Assembly: GCA_037783415.1 (NCBI GenBank)
Contig: JAZGTN010000097.1
Location: 4,402,001 to 4,466,000, forward strand
Length of the DNA stretch: 64,000 nucleotides
Source: Leptasterias polaris
Lineage: Eukaryota > Echinodermata > Asteroidea > Forcipulatida > Asteriidae
Direction: 5' to 3'
A program made the position numbers and the translations under genes. This document shows, piece by piece, positions 39,441 to 51,860 of this stretch. The notes beneath the pieces were generated by a model. That model ran no database searches. It saw only the letters and a list, made by a program, of their open reading frames with translations, and had not been told where the DNA came from. Position 1 is the stretch's first letter. Each line of letters begins with the position of its first letter.

Positions 39441-41469
39441 GTTGGGTTAAGGTGTGGCTCAAGTCTAGACAAGTAAACGGCTAACACGTTTCACTGAGAA
39501 AGCTTAGGTATATGTGGTAAGATGGATTTGGGGCTGTTAGGGTCAGGGTAAAGTCATCATAGTGAGTAATGACCTCTCTTAACATGGTACATGTATATCT
39601 ACTTAACTACTCTAGTATATTTACTACATGGGAAGTCTCTTGTATATAGGTAGTGTATGATATTTATTTATCCAAGAAAATAATTTGTATGTTGGGTGCT
39701 CTTTGAAAGAAGCCATGTACAAAAACAAAACTGTATATAAAATTCAATAGTCTGGATTTCTACTTCTTGAAATGTACTTTCTATACTATCCTATGTTATG
39801 TAATGTTTCATAAATAACATGGAGTGGTTTAAAACATGGATAACAAAGTCCTCTAAACAAAGTTTTCCCTCTAAGTCAAACTTAAGCAAGTACTTTCAAG
39901 ATTTCCTATGGAAAATGAAAAAGTAATTGGTGAATTTACTGTGGAGAAAAGAAAACTTGTGCAGAATAAATTGTTTGAAGAAACAGTTTAATTTTTTAAT
40001 AATGTGTATATTCAGTTGTTGATACTTTTCATTATGGCTGTGCATAAATGATGAATCTCAAAAAGTAGCCCTGGCAAGACATACCTGTTTGAAATTGTAC
40101 AAATATTATTTCTCACTATAAACACAGTTTACACACAAAACCAGTGGTGCTGAGGTAACAAAAAAACAATGTTATACAAATGTCAAGGTACTTTTTGGCC
40201 TGTAACAGCAATCCCAAGACACCTTGCTTTATATTGCTGGTCTACCTTGCCTCTTATTATAACAATGGGGACAGTTTAAGCAAAAAGTAAGACTTGAAAA
40301 GTTAACTCTGCAGACATTCTGGTGAAAAGATTGTGCAATTTTGAGATCCAAGTCAGTAAAGTCTGGAAATCTTTTTTCATGAATTGCTAAATGTGTTGAA
40401 TGTACCTTGAGTTGTACTCAACCAGGTCTTGTTATAACCAACTCATCATCAAAAGTTCTTTCCACTACTGAACAAAAATAACACATCCTGGCAAGGTACT
40501 ACAGCACATAATTCACCACACTGCTTGCTGCAGTGGCTTGACAGGAAGTGGATTGTGAAGTCTAAATCTGTCTCTACAAGTCAATTATGGCAGGAGGTAT
40601 CAGTAATGACGCATAAGTTCCACAGTTAATGCACAGCATTTTCAACACGGTATCTCTTTATGCAAGCAGCATGACAAAGATATCATTATTATGAATATTT
40701 AACATCAGTTGAATATTCATGAAGTTAAATATTCATGAAGGTATTTATAGACTATAGGTGGTTGAATCATCAGATGTGTTACTGTAATAGTTATTCATAT
40801 TATGCTGCACTTTTGTTTAGAAAACTGTACTTTCTAATGATGTTCTTTTCTGGTTTATTTAACAACCTTATTTAAAAGTTCCTAGTGCAGGTTAAAAACT
40901 TGCATGACCTGTGATATGGATGCTTTGTACATGTACAATAAAGATGTCCGTCATGAATTTATAAATGACGTTTTAGGTTTTTGTTTGTTCTTGTCTTTGT
41001 GTATGACAGGCCAGTGATTTCTCTGGATTTCTTCTTATTTCAGAATTGTTTGCAAAATATTCCTTTGCCTTGATACTGTGTCTGGAAAGGCATAAACTGT
41101 CCAAGGATAGCCCTTTTTGTCCCCTCTAGCTCTCCATTTGTAGTTGTCTAAAGAGTCTTTCACTTTGATACATGAAGAAGTTCTGTGATCTTTATCTTTA
41201 GATCTTGAGAATCAAACTTGCCAGTTTGAGGATTCCAATCACACCTGTGTTTTAATGTAATAATCGTGCAGACCCACCCAAGATGATAGAGATGAACTAA
41301 TTTTGACTGGGGCCCAATTTTATAAATCTAGGAAGCACACAAATTTGCTACTGTTGAATTATTCTACCAGATGTATTGGCACTCAATATTCACTTTATTT
41401 GCTCGGCATGTCTAGCCTAAACTTTTTGCTTGACAGAACTTCTTACCAGCTAAAATGCTCTATAATTTG

Positions 41470-41755
41470 GGTTGTCGTGGCTGAGCAGTCAAGTGCACTG
41501 GACTGGAGCTCTGGTGTTTCTGATCTGCAGTGTGGGCGAGTCCCTGTCTTCACACTTGTGTTCATTAAGCAACTTTGGGTAACCATTACTGTTTCATCCT
41601 TCAAATGGGATATAAAGCCATTGGTTCGGTTTATTGTGTGTAATGCACATAAAAGAAACCATTTACACTTCTCGCTAAGAGAAGTGATATGCCGTGGTGT
41701 TTCTGGCAGTGGCTGCTGAATGCGCCGCAGCAACTTGCACTAAACCATTATAAGG
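41470..41755 (+). mobile_element. tRNA-derived SINE family C, copy 1
   Basis: The head GTTGTCGTGGCTGAGCAGTC followed by GGACTGGAGCTCTGGTG is derived from a Ser/Leu-type tRNA. A body with a run like TTCATCCTTCAAATGGGATA and GCGCCGCAGCAACTTG matches the copy at 51136-51548. The 3' AT-rich end is short. Confidence 0.8.
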
Positions 41756-42435
41756 TGAAAAAAATAATGACTCATAAATCAAAACCTTCAAAAGACTCTT
41801 CAAAAAATAATAATTAATTTATTTGACACGCCCAAAGATTAAAGCGCCATATTAAAAATCATAAAAATCTGATTAAAATCATGAATTTACATTAAACTTG
41901 GAGCCAACATTTTGCATTGCAAGCGGTTTCTGCTTCACATCTTTATGAAATCTGCCACTGGTGCTACCTAAAGGGTTTCATTTTATTAAGCTCTTCAACA
42001 CTCCGAAAGTATAGCCTAAAATATCTACCTGCTGATGAAAATATGTCCATACCTCAATCAATGTCAGTACATGTAACATGATACTATGGCAACTTGTTTC
42101 TCATAAGCCATCTTTTATGTACATGTACTTAACATGGAGGAGGTACTTAACGGCTCCAACATTTTCTGCTATAAAATAAATGGGCTATATCAGCATATAT
42201 TTTTTTCTTCTTTTAATTTAAATTTTTTTTTTCCTTCTTCAATCTCTTTCAATCCCAACACCTGCCTTTCATCCCATTCCATGCAGCCTTCAAAATTGGG
42301 AAGGCTCAATAAAGAAATGAGGGCACTGGAAAATGGCTGTTTCATTTCCTGCTTTTATTATGCACTCTAAGCCCTGCAAGAAGTCTCTATTATAATTATG
42401 ATCAGGTTAAATTGAAACGCAGGTTCATGCAATGA

Positions 42436-42618
42436 CTATTTAGTCTCATCATCGGTCTCAACCGAGATTCTGTTCACAACGTCAAGCCAGGAGTCTTTAT
42501 CCTTCATGAATGGAAGGTTCTCAATTTCAGATTTCGAGTCTGTGCCAACCACATTGATGTAGTTGAGAGGTCGACACCCTCTATTACGGTACAGAAGTTT
42601 CCAATTTAACACATCTAC
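42436..42618 (-). CDS. Unrecognised minus-strand open frame, possible terminal exon
   Basis: On the minus strand 60 codons end at TAG and read VDVLNWKLLYRNRGCRPLNY, INVVGTDSKSEIENLPFMKD and KDSWLDVVNRISVETDDETK. The composition is protein-like, with charged residues, spaced Trp and no repeats, unlike shadow frames nearby. There is no ATG at the start. An in-frame TAA stands just upstream with an AG in TTAAG that could be an acceptor, but the pyrimidine tract is weak. The NW..LYRNRG part faintly recalls the end of GNAT acetyltransferases (inference only). It could be the last exon of an unseen gene or a decayed fragment. Confidence 0.35.
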   Translation of the reverse strand, partial: VDVLNWKLLYRNRGCRPLNYINVVGTDSKSEIENLPFMKDKDSWLDVVNRISVETDDETK

Positions 42619-45600
42619 TTAAGTCTTGTACTCTTGGAGGTCAAAAAATGTCTTCAAATTTCACCGTTTAACAGTTATCATTTAAAAATCAAATGTATAT
42701 ATTGTATAAAGTATACTGTGATTTTTGTCAGCTGATTTATTGTTTATTAATCACAAATTTCTACATGGCATATAGAGAAGGTAGTACAGCCTACAAACAA
42801 ACAAACAAAAAATGACTCTTTACATAAAATCTAAGTTGTTCTATTTCAATTAAATGTTCAAAATGTAAGTTTTCAGATTAATTTCATGAAAACAATACGT
42901 TTGAATGAATGTGTTCTCTATTTAAGATTGTTAAGCAAGAGCTGTATAGTTGCAAGTGTTTGTCTATCATCAAAACTCAAGAAAATACACAGTAGCTGAT
43001 AGCCTACACCAATAAAGGCCTACTACAACTATACTTATCAATATTCTCAGAGATAAAGAAATAACTATAACTAGTAAACTTGGGGGTACAACCATGTGTA
43101 AATCTCTTTTGGGAGGAGTGTTGGCTCTGAAAAGAGCTGGTGTGGTCTCAACATTTCGAACATTCTCTGCTCATCTTCATAAGAAGAGATGCAACATATA
43201 GTAAATAGAAACAAATAAAGGGATTTTTTGTACAGTTTTATATGGCACATGAAAACCAAGGGGGAAACAATCGACTGAGAAGGTGCATGCCTGATTCTGT
43301 TTAATAGCAAGATATTCCTGTATTAATTTTGCATCACAGCTCAAGGTTGTCTCCAGGCAAAGGCCTAAATTAAGTCCCTTGAATTCAGAACTGAGCCCCT
43401 GGGTGGTAATAACTGCAAAAAGAAAACATGACCATGCACACACGGCCACAATTGAATTAAAGACAAAAGACATCATTGTGTGATCCAACTCTTCATCTTC
43501 ATGAAGTCTCAATATTGTTCAAGGTTACATTATACAAGGAAAACACATTCCAACAATTGAAGGGGCTGGTGTATTGAAATTGGTGACAGCACTCAGTGGC
43601 AGTGGGTGGTAACCAATTGGGCAGCAAAATGCACTAAGGAAGTCTTGCACCAAGACAATGGCAGAGCAGACATTTTAGTTGGGGGTGGGGGGCTTTATAA
43701 TGAATCAAACCATTCATATGTTTATTTTTTAGGGTCTCATTTTTAATTCCCCTATGGTTATGCCACTACACTCAAATTAATGCAGCATGCAACTTGGGTG
43801 TTACGAAGAATGGTTCAGAATATCATTTGGTTCTATACTTCAAGAAACAAAATAAATGATAGTAACTCATTGCAGCTTTGCAGTGATACAAGCAAAAAGA
43901 TGCAAGGCATTCACTGAAAGTGGCGAGTTGTGGGCTGCAGTGGGAAACACTGCAACCTCTTCCAATCCCAAGAATCATAAAGACAATACCTCAACTACAT
44001 ACCTGCGATTTTCAAACCCTTTGGGTTTATTAAAATTGCTTTGAAGAGGTTCAAAAACTGCATTCAAATTATAAAAACAAAGACTACAAGTAACAATGAA
44101 AACATATACTAAAACATCATCCAAAGTACCTGCATGCTCAAATGAACACTGTTTAATGCAAATGTGAGGCAAAAAATCAACATGCTAAATTGATAGTGTA
44201 TTTTTGCCCTAAATTTTAAAGGTGTGCTTGAATCTTTTTTTAAATATTTTTTAAAAGATCTTTCACATGACTCTGCCTTGACATAACTGTCATTTCAATG
44301 TGAAAAAACAGACGATAAGTTAATCCAGAGGACAGATTTGAATATATCATTTATAACCATTACAGCTTTCAGCCTCTGTATTGTGTTCTCGTTCAAAACA
44401 TTTATGAAATCACTTGTAAATTTATGAAATCATTTGTAAACTCATGAAATCAACCTCAATATTCCTGAAGAATCAATTAACATATTCAGTTGCAATGGTA
44501 TAAATTAGATTGCTTGCATTTCCAGCTCCACAAAGTTTTCATGAACAAAAAACAAATCAATATCAGCCCTAAACACTTGGCTAATAATAAACTACACCAT
44601 TTACGGTCTACCAGATGTTACATGTATGTTTTGTGCTCAATGTTCACTTTGCTCAGAATGTCTACATGTAGATGCTTTTGGATATAAGATACATGCGCAT
44701 GTATTTCAAAGGTTTTCAAAAGTAACTCCTTGCATAACATCAAAACATCAATCATAAACGAGGTCAGGGGCCAGTTTTATCTGTTTCCAAACATCAACTG
44801 TTGAAACCAACTAAATTGTGAGTTTCACTAAATTTTCTTTAAATATTTGTTTAAGAAAACTGAAATTCTTGAGCCCTGACTTGATTTGTATTGACTACAT
44901 AAGAACTGATACTCCATTCGTGTAAAGGCACCTCCTTGAGCGAAGTAATAATTTGTACTGGAACATTCTAAGGCAATGACCAGGGGCATGGAGGCAAGCA
45001 ATTGCCTCCGCTGCCTCCATGATTCACCCTGTAGCCATTTTGTTAGTCTTGATTGGTGACGTTTGTTTTGTTAACGTAGTCGCTGATAATCACAACACAA
45101 ATTACTGGGCAAGACTTACAGATATCTGTATCAAACAAACATCTAGATCAAAACAAACCAGATTCATAGACTTGCCCATCTGTCCAGAAGCCAGTCGATG
45201 TTGCTTCCTCTACCAGCGACGAAAAAACCCCACCAGCATCGCCATTCAAGACTAGAATTTCAAAAGAAAAGAAACCAGATCCAAAATACACAGAATGGTG
45301 AACACTGAACAGAGATCTCAAACAAGCTTCAGTCATAATTTAATTACTCAATCAGAAAATTAAGACACACATCAAAGTCTAATGACATCTAAAACAGGTT
45401 TAAAATTAACGAAAAAGAAATAACATTAGAAAAAAGGGGAAAATTATCACACAAAAAAGTTTTAAGGTTCAGTCCATGTTGTAGTGCAAGAACATGTACA
45501 TACATGTATTGCAACATCCCTTATTTAATGTATATCCGCACTGAGTGAGTGCACAAATCACTCCTTACTGCAATTTGTTTCACATTTAGTTATCATGTAT

Positions 45601-46040
45601 TCAACTCAACTGCTTCCAATTCTAACTTTGTTTCCATTCAATCTATCCAATGACTTCATTTTTACACTAAATTGCCGTCTTCATGAAGCACCTTGGACAA
45701 TAAAACAATGAACATATGTTTTCAAATAATATAAATTATATGTTTTCCGTTATAAACTAAATATTAATTATTCACTTCAAATGTAAGATGTGTCTTGGTA
45801 ATAAAGACTGGTGCACAATATGCTTCAACCTGTCATTTAACTAAAAATGCCATAACACATGGTACTAGTCAACCAAAGACTTCCTGCTTAGGTAAATGTA
45901 TCTGAGGCAGTTTATTGCAGACTCTCAACCTTAACCTCTCAACTCTAACCTTTCAACCGTGACCTCCAACCCATCGTTTCATTCTTAATGTATTGTAATG
46001 TTTACAAGGTGTTTGCTGCCCCGGAGAGCTACTGCTCCAT

Positions 46041-46120
46041 AGTAACTCCTTCAAACAGTAACTCCTTCAAACAGTAACTCCTTCAAACAGTAACTCCTTC
46101 AAACAGTAACTCCTTCAAAC
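46041..46120. repeat. 16-bp tandem repeat, five units
   Basis: Five perfect copies of AGTAACTCCTTCAAAC are followed by AGTTCC. This is a simple intergenic microsatellite-like array. Confidence 0.97.
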
Positions 46121-46386
46121 AGTTCCGAAATATACCCCTCTGTATTCTGTATAATGAAGCCATTTGATACTTGTTTCTACCATGGACCAACTGACCAGAC
46201 ATAAATAACTGGACATTTGTTTTGAAACTATGCAATGACATTTTGTACAGCTGTTGTCGACAATTTGCAGGGTTATTTAGCAGTGCTTTTATCTTTTTCT
46301 GTGTGTTATAGATCTTATCAACTGAATGAATTTGCCAACTTTTGAGGGCATAATTTCAACACATACGTAATTTCTCTGAAAATTTA

Positions 46387-46505
46387 AACCCTATGGTTCC
46401 TAAGTCACACACAAGCCTCAACAAACGAGAACCCAAGATACTTTAAACCCTATGGTTCCTAAGTCACACACAAGCCTCAAACAAACGAGAACCCAAGATA
46501 CTTTG
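46387..46505. repeat. 58-bp tandem duplication
   Basis: Two adjacent copies start ACCCTATGGTTCCTAAGTCA and end ACCCAAGATACTTT. They differ by a single A insertion in CTCAA(A)CAAACGAG. A local duplication of recent origin. Confidence 0.95.
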
Positions 46506-46784
46506 TAAAAATGTGTACTTCTTGAATCAAGAATTAGTGCTCTGTGGTCAAATGGTTTCCCCACTCCATTTAGAATCCTTCATCCTGCAGATGGTTATTT
46601 GCAAATAAAAAATCCCCAAAGATAGGCCCTCCCAAAGATAACGTCTAGATTCAGAGTGCAGTGAATGGCTTCATCTGTGTAGGTCCAATAATCTTTGGAA
46701 CTCCAACCAACTTTCCATCTGTCTTTGCCGAGATGAAAGATATAATAACAGCTCCATCCCCTTTTTAATAAAAATGCCCAATAA

Positions 46785-47103
46785 TAATAATAATAATAGT
46801 GGCTTCATATATAGCGCTCAGGTCCGTCACTCAGTGACGCTCATGGCGCTTCAATATTATTACCCCTGGTCACTGGGCCATTTTGTTTCATTCCTTAAAC
46901 CATCTCAGCACCCTTGGGAGTATACAGCCTGTGCTGCCAAATATGTAGCGCATCCAGCTAAATCAATCACAAGAACCATCTCTGCCCTCACAGGTACCCA
47001 TTTACCCCTGGGTGATGAGAAGCAATTATAGTTAAGTGTCTTGCTCAAGGGTCACGACCAGGACTCGAACCCACACTCTGCTGATCAGAAACACCAGAGC
47101 CAA
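46785..47103 (-). mobile_element. tRNA-derived SINE family C, copy 2
   Basis: On the minus strand the head contains GGTTCGAGTCC-like B box (seen as GGACTCGAACCC on plus), the ...CTTGAGCAAGACACTT block and GGGTAAATGGGTACC. The tail GCGTCACTGAGTGACGGA (palindromic CGTCACTGAGTGACG) and a (TTA)n end follow. The tail palindrome is shared with copy 4 at 51136-51548. Confidence 0.85.
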
Positions 47104-48174
47104 TAGTAATTCTTAATTTTGAGGTTTGTGTGTGTATCTTTTATTTTTATTAATTTTAGCTTGTTTTAAAACCTCTGTGAAGTCAGATGTACATTAATTT
47201 GGCCCTTGGGCCGTGAGGTTTGAATGGTTTTAATCAACCAGAATAATGAAAATGATAGTATACTCTATATTCACAACAACTGCAGCAGATGCAGCTCAGT
47301 GCTGCCCATACATGTACACAAAATGTGGTTATGGGTCAGTATGGATCTGGGAATGATTTTATAGAGCTACTTTGTAGACTATTGCAAAATAACTTAAATT
47401 TTTCAATAAAAATTGATGAGTGAATCGGTGACAACCATACCTCAAAATGCACTTTGACATGTACATGTAAACTGGTTCTGCTAAAAAACAAAAAGCAAAG
47501 AGGCGGGGAATTTGAGCACATAGCAGCTCTCTATTTGAACTTAGCCCCTGGTTTGTAATTTGTAAACACATTACCCATGACTTGGACATACATGCATACA
47601 TGTACATTGCACAAGTCAGCATGTGCACACCAAATTCTCGCTTGTCAAATATAAATTTAGTCTCATTTTAAAAATATTTTACACGATCCAAGTAATAATT
47701 ATGGGTAAAATCAAGCACCTTGCAAAAATGAGAGCTCATTCTACCCTGTGTGCATGACTGATCTACAGAATAAAATGCAAGATATTTGTCCATGGAGCCC
47801 ATAGTATTTCAATCACACTACACCCGGTGATAACAATGTTCATGTAGGTGTACTATCGGTCATTACTATCGGTCTCCAGGGCTTTCACGGTGAACAAAGC
47901 ACTTTCTACTGACACTGCAATACTTTTGTTCTTCCTACAAATGGCACTCTCTGTCCAGTGCAACATGTGATTCAGACAGTTCAATCCTCACATGATTGAT
48001 GAAAAGTCTCTTTCTATATTAGCAGATGTGCCATTCTCGATTTATATCTTCCCTTCAAACACATTCAAGTCAATATTTCCTACACACCGTGCCTGTCAGT
48101 GTAGCTTCAATGTGGTGCAGCGTAGCAGGGATTCCAAACCCTTTCATCTTCAAAGGTAGAGTTCAACGGAATGT

Positions 48175-48534
48175 TCATATTTCTCCTAAATGTTCCTCGA
48201 TACCTTCACTCTCCGTGATGAGTGCCCTCTCCAGTATGACCTTCCCCTCCTTGTAGCGTTGACTCTCCTCCGTGGCAAACTCATAGATCCAACCAAGTTT
48301 GGAGTCACAGTTTTTACAGAACACGTCCCGAACGATGTGTCTCCCAGTAAGCATGACACGGTCCTGAACCTCACTGAAGGATAGATTGACGACCTTCTTG
48401 AAGAGGAAAGCTCTACCCGTTGAGCCAGTAAACCGTGTTGACATCAATTCAATCCTGTTTGTTAGAACGGTGTCACAATTTGCACAAGAGAATAACCTCG
48501 TGCCTCCAATGTGCTCCAGAAATATTCTCCCCAT
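48175..48534 (-). CDS. YPEL5: Yippee-like protein 5 (YPEL5), single coding exon
   Basis: The 119-residue product begins [20 protein letters not shown] and contains [60 protein letters not shown] and [18 protein letters not shown]. This is YPEL5 almost residue for residue until a short divergent C-terminus; the human protein is 121 residues. The two CxxC pairs (CANC, CKNC) form the zinc-binding Yippee fold. YPEL5 is known as a small protein near centrosome and spindle and as a partner of the CTLH/GID ubiquitin ligase complex. The start was set at the family-conserved MGRIF; an upstream in-frame ATG at 48559-48561 lies just after the acceptor TTTTTCTCAG at 48567 and would add nine residues. Confidence 0.97.
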   Translation of the reverse strand: MGRIFLEHIGGTRLFSCANCDTVLTNRIELMSTRFTGSTGRAFLFKKVVNLSFSEVQDRVMLTGRHIVRDVFCKNCDSKLGWIYEFATEESQRYKEGKVILERALITESEGIEEHLGEI

Positions 48535-48566
48535 TTCGTCTGGAGTCTGAGTAATCAGCAAATATT
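48535..48566 (-). other. YPEL5: YPEL5 5'UTR part of the coding exon, with splice acceptor
   Basis: The minus strand reads a T-rich tract ending CTCAG at 48567, then AATATTTGCTGATTACTCAG and the start codon region. This indicates an intron between the promoter exon and the single coding exon, an arrangement that YPEL genes commonly have. Confidence 0.75.
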
Positions 48567-48589
48567 CTGAGAAAAAAAATAATACAAAA

Positions 48590-48932
48590 TTATAATAATG
48601 ATTATCATTTACATGTATAGCGCTTCATAATTGTTTCTAACATGCTCGTTATTTTGTTCTAAGGTATTTCTAGCTATGTTCAAACTATAAGACCCAAACC
48701 ATACAAAACAACACCAATCCTTCTCTTTGCGATAAGTGTACTGGGTTCTTTTACGTGCACTACACAACACACAGGACCTACTGTGTTAGGCCCCATCCGA
48801 ACGACCAAGCAATAATATTTAAGTGTCTTGCTAAAGGACAAGTGTCAAGACCGGGACTCGAACCAACACTCAGCTGATCAAAAACACCAGAGCTTGAGTC
48901 CAGTGCACTTGACCGCTCAGCCATGACACGCC
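48590..48932 (-). mobile_element. tRNA-derived SINE family C, copy 3
   Basis: The minus-strand head reads GGCGTGTCATGGCTGAGCGG with ...GTGCACTGGACTCAAGCTCTGG and a B box region GTTCGAGTCCCGG. It is followed by the GTGTCCTTTAGCAAGACACTT block, and ends in an ATA-rich tail with AAGCGCTATACATG. It is inserted 24 bases upstream of the YPEL5 acceptor. Confidence 0.85.
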
Positions 48933-50093
48933 AAATACAATTTATTTATCAGGAAAAAGCAACCATGACGCAAAAAGCTATTAATCATTGAAGTTGTGAG
49001 GACAATAGGATTTGATATGTTAGTTTGCATTTTCTGATCGTTCTTTTGATCAAAATTGCCATACACTGTTGGGTGAATTCAATGCTCTGTGTGTATGAAG
49101 GGATTCATGAAAGCCCACAATGATATTATTGTATAACAAGACCCATAAATATAGTAGTAGGATAGGATAGGGTAGCTGTGATGTGTCTCTAAATCAAGAA
49201 ATCTAGATCATCAAATGAAAATAAAAATATTTTTAGCTACAAAATCTGTACAATCCCTTCATGTGCAGTTGCATGTATTTCAATAGTCATCTTTCAATCA
49301 GTTTTCATTCCATCAAGGCAGTTTTCTCTGTCTAGTTCATTCACAAAGCCTTGCTATATTCATTTATAGATACTCCTTGATGCATAAATTACCTGCAATT
49401 TGAGATCAAGTCTGTGGCTTCTGTCTTTGACTTGAGATGCGTTCAATCAAGTTGACTCTCATGAGCTACCATGTATGTACTGTGGATGGGCAGTATGAAA
49501 TGCTGTACGCTGCAAAGCCCCACTGCTGACGTTATGCACAACATGGAACAGCTGATTGCTAGTAGAGGCTGTGTGCTGTAAGATCTGTCTTGTGATACTG
49601 CATACAGTACCTGCATATAATATTATAGGGGTAGTGAGAGATTAAACATGATCAATATTCATTTCTCCAGACTGGCTGAGTGAATAGAGCATGCTCTACA
49701 CTGAGGGCTGATAGTCCTTGCTCTAGCATTGCTGATGCAGAAATGGGTTGATGGACTGGGTGGCAAATTGCAAACACTGGGGAGTGGTCGGGTTGGGATG
49801 GGATGGGTCGGGTGACACATGGTGAGGTAGATCAAGTTTTGATTAGAGTGGATTAACATGTAGGCCTATAGCTCCAGGTGACAATAACCCTGAACTGACA
49901 GGGAATCCAGGGATTACACTGGGATAGAATGGACGTCTTGTAATACGGCAGGGTTTAATTCCTTCCTCCACTGGTTTAGGTTGTGTCCGGTGAGACACCA
50001 GATGTGAAGGGGCAAGACTAGGCTGGAATAGAACAAGGGAGTGCTTGATTATGTTGCAACCCTTCCCCAGTTGTCTAAAAGTAATGGACCGTC

Positions 50094-50315
50094 CCCATGA
50101 AATATGCAAATTGAACATCGCGTGTGCGCACTAACACTACTACTGGTGGTCAAAATGAGAAAACATCGTGCCTTTCTGTGTGGGGCTTATGGTGGTGTGA
50201 CGCAAACATTTCTGCGTCAAACATTTCTGCGTCTACCTCATTACAACTCTAAGATATATTTGCCAACCAATAGTGTCGGTATGCATGCATGAATGTAATT
50301 AGCATATTTCATGGG
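50094..50315. mobile_element. 222-bp MITE with CCCATGAAATATGC termini
   Basis: The left CCCATGAAATATGCAAATT (50094-50112) and the right AATTAGCATATTTCATGGG (50297-50315) are inverted with one mismatch. A second short inverted pair (GAATGTAATTAG / CTAATTACATTC) spans the right end. An internal tandem of TTTCTGCGTC(A)AACA occurs. No coding capacity. Confidence 0.82.
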
Positions 50316-51135
50316 AAAGGCTAATTACATTCACAAGTGCCATCACATTTATACAAATCAAATGTCTGCTTTCAAGAGTTCATTTTTGTCTGGCAAACAT
50401 TCAAATGTTTTTTAATGGAAAATTACGTTTGAAAATATCGTCTCCGTCAAGGGCAACATTTAACAAACATTGTTTTGATTTATTAAACCTGGACAATGTC
50501 ATGCCATACAAAAATGATGAACATTCATCCATCTCTACTTCCATAGTTTACTGTGTAGTGACATATTCATCAGAACTACATGGTGCACTTCCATCTCAGC
50601 TGCAACTAGACAACTATCCTTTATTCACTGGGAACAGTTTGCAGACAAAGAGCTTTGAAAGTTGTATAGAGTGCAGACCTATAAGTGGAACCTTATTATA
50701 TAAAGCAAATATGCACTGTTCAATTCATTCACTTCATCTACCTTACAGTTACATGTAGGCTACGGTATGGCTCATTTTTTATTAAAGGTGCATGTACTAT
50801 GTAGGGTCATTGTTTGGCTTTTGTCAGAGTAATGCTGATTTTTAGGCAAAATTATCACCGAGCGGATAAGACTTTTTACCAGTTATCTAAATAAGTATTC
50901 ACTGTGAGCTGCTTTTTTAATTTTGTCAATGATTTGAGGCAGACAATTCTACAAGTATGTGCAATGTACTAATGTTTGGGTTTTTTCTAGATTCTCAACC
51001 AACCCATATGGTTTGTTTTTTTATTTGTTTAATTCATGTTTGCTGTGATTTTGATGTTTTGAATATTGTAAATTATCATGCAATTTGGCCTTTGGGTTAC
51101 AATGTGATAATGTGAATAAAATATACCATATATAT

Positions 51136-51548
51136 ACCATAAGAGCACCGGACTCAAGCTCTGGTGTTACTGTTCAACAAAGTGTGAATTTGAGTCCCAG
51201 TCGTGACACCTGTGTCCTTATTAAAGCAAGACACTTTAAAACCATTATTGCTACGTCCTTCGGATGAGACGTAAAGCTGTTGGTCCTGTGTGCTGCACGT
51301 AGAAGAACCCAGTGCACTTATCGAAAAGAAAGGGGGTTCGGCCCCGGTGTTCCTGGTTTGATTGGCTGCATATTGCGCCACAACACCTTGTAAACCATTA
51401 CATGGTGCTATGTAAAGAAAATATAGGTCTCACACTTCCAAATCGTAGCTCCACATAACTTGCAGGAAAATACTGAATGTTGAAGCGCCTTGAGCGTCAC
51501 TGAGTGACGGATTTGAGCGCAATATAAGAAGCCACTATTATTATTAAA
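51136..51548 (+). mobile_element. tRNA-derived SINE family C, copy 4
   Basis: The head contains AAGAGCACCGGACTCAAGCT and a B box region AATTTGAGTCCCAGTCGTG. It is followed by AAAGCAAGACACTTT, GATGAGACGTAAAGC, GAAGAACCCAGTGCACTTAT and a tail GCGTCACTGAGTGACGGATT ending in TATTATTATTA. This is the longest copy of the family in the window. Confidence 0.88.
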
Positions 51549-51574
51549 AGTCACCTGTATTTAGTTTCAAATCC

Positions 51575-51860
51575 ATCCACGTTTAGCGAGGTGACAGCGG
51601 GTACCAAACTGCATCTCTAGCCACATTATTGAGGGCAGTGTTCAAACGGATACAACAGAATTTTCTAAAAGTCGCCTGCAGGCGATCTTTGGGAGATTTC
51701 AATTAGTCAGCATACTTTTATTGTTTTGTAATCAACAGGGGAACCTGGACAAAATAATTTCACAGGATGCTTACTGCCATTACCAGTACGCCTTTCAATA
51801 AAAATGACAACATTTCTTTTTCTGGGTCATTACCAAAGTGTGACCCTACCTTCTCAAGGT
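51575..51860. repeat. Dispersed repeat R2, copy b
   Basis: It carries GGTACCAAACTGCATCT, TGAGGGCAGTGTTCAAACGG, CATACTTTTATTG, AATAATTTCACAGG and TTACCAAAGTGTGACCCTAC in the order of copy a at 35480-35745, same orientation. Confidence 0.75.

Larger units (their letters stand above)
36721..42435. other. Intergenic DNA between PLEKHG-like gene and minus-strand genes
   Basis: No gene is recognised. Contents are M1 copies at 37166-37360 and about 39346-39440, dispersed repeat R1 copy c at 37395-37512, the 50-bp minisatellite at 37877-38126, a poly(A)-signal-like AATAAA at 40937, and a SINE at 41470-41755. The remainder is AT-rich and featureless to me. Confidence 0.6.
42619..48174. other. Intergenic / possible 3' region of YPEL5; no clear gene
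   Basis: Contents are a 16-bp tandem array (46041-46120), a duplicated 58-bp unit (46387-46505), a minus-strand SINE (46785-47103) and an internal repeat near 44940-45030 with GGCAAGCAATTGCCTCC. Exon-like minus-strand stretches around 45160-45250 (acceptor AAATTCTAG, readable as NGDAGGVFSSLVEEATSTGF) are too short to call. Confidence 0.55.

Noticed and set aside
45148..45336. Minus-strand exon of an unknown gene (NGDAGGVFSSLVEEATSTGF)
   Set aside because: The acceptor looks good but the donor (GTTTGT) is weak, only about 30 codons are involved, and I could not connect it in frame to the open frame at 42436-42618.
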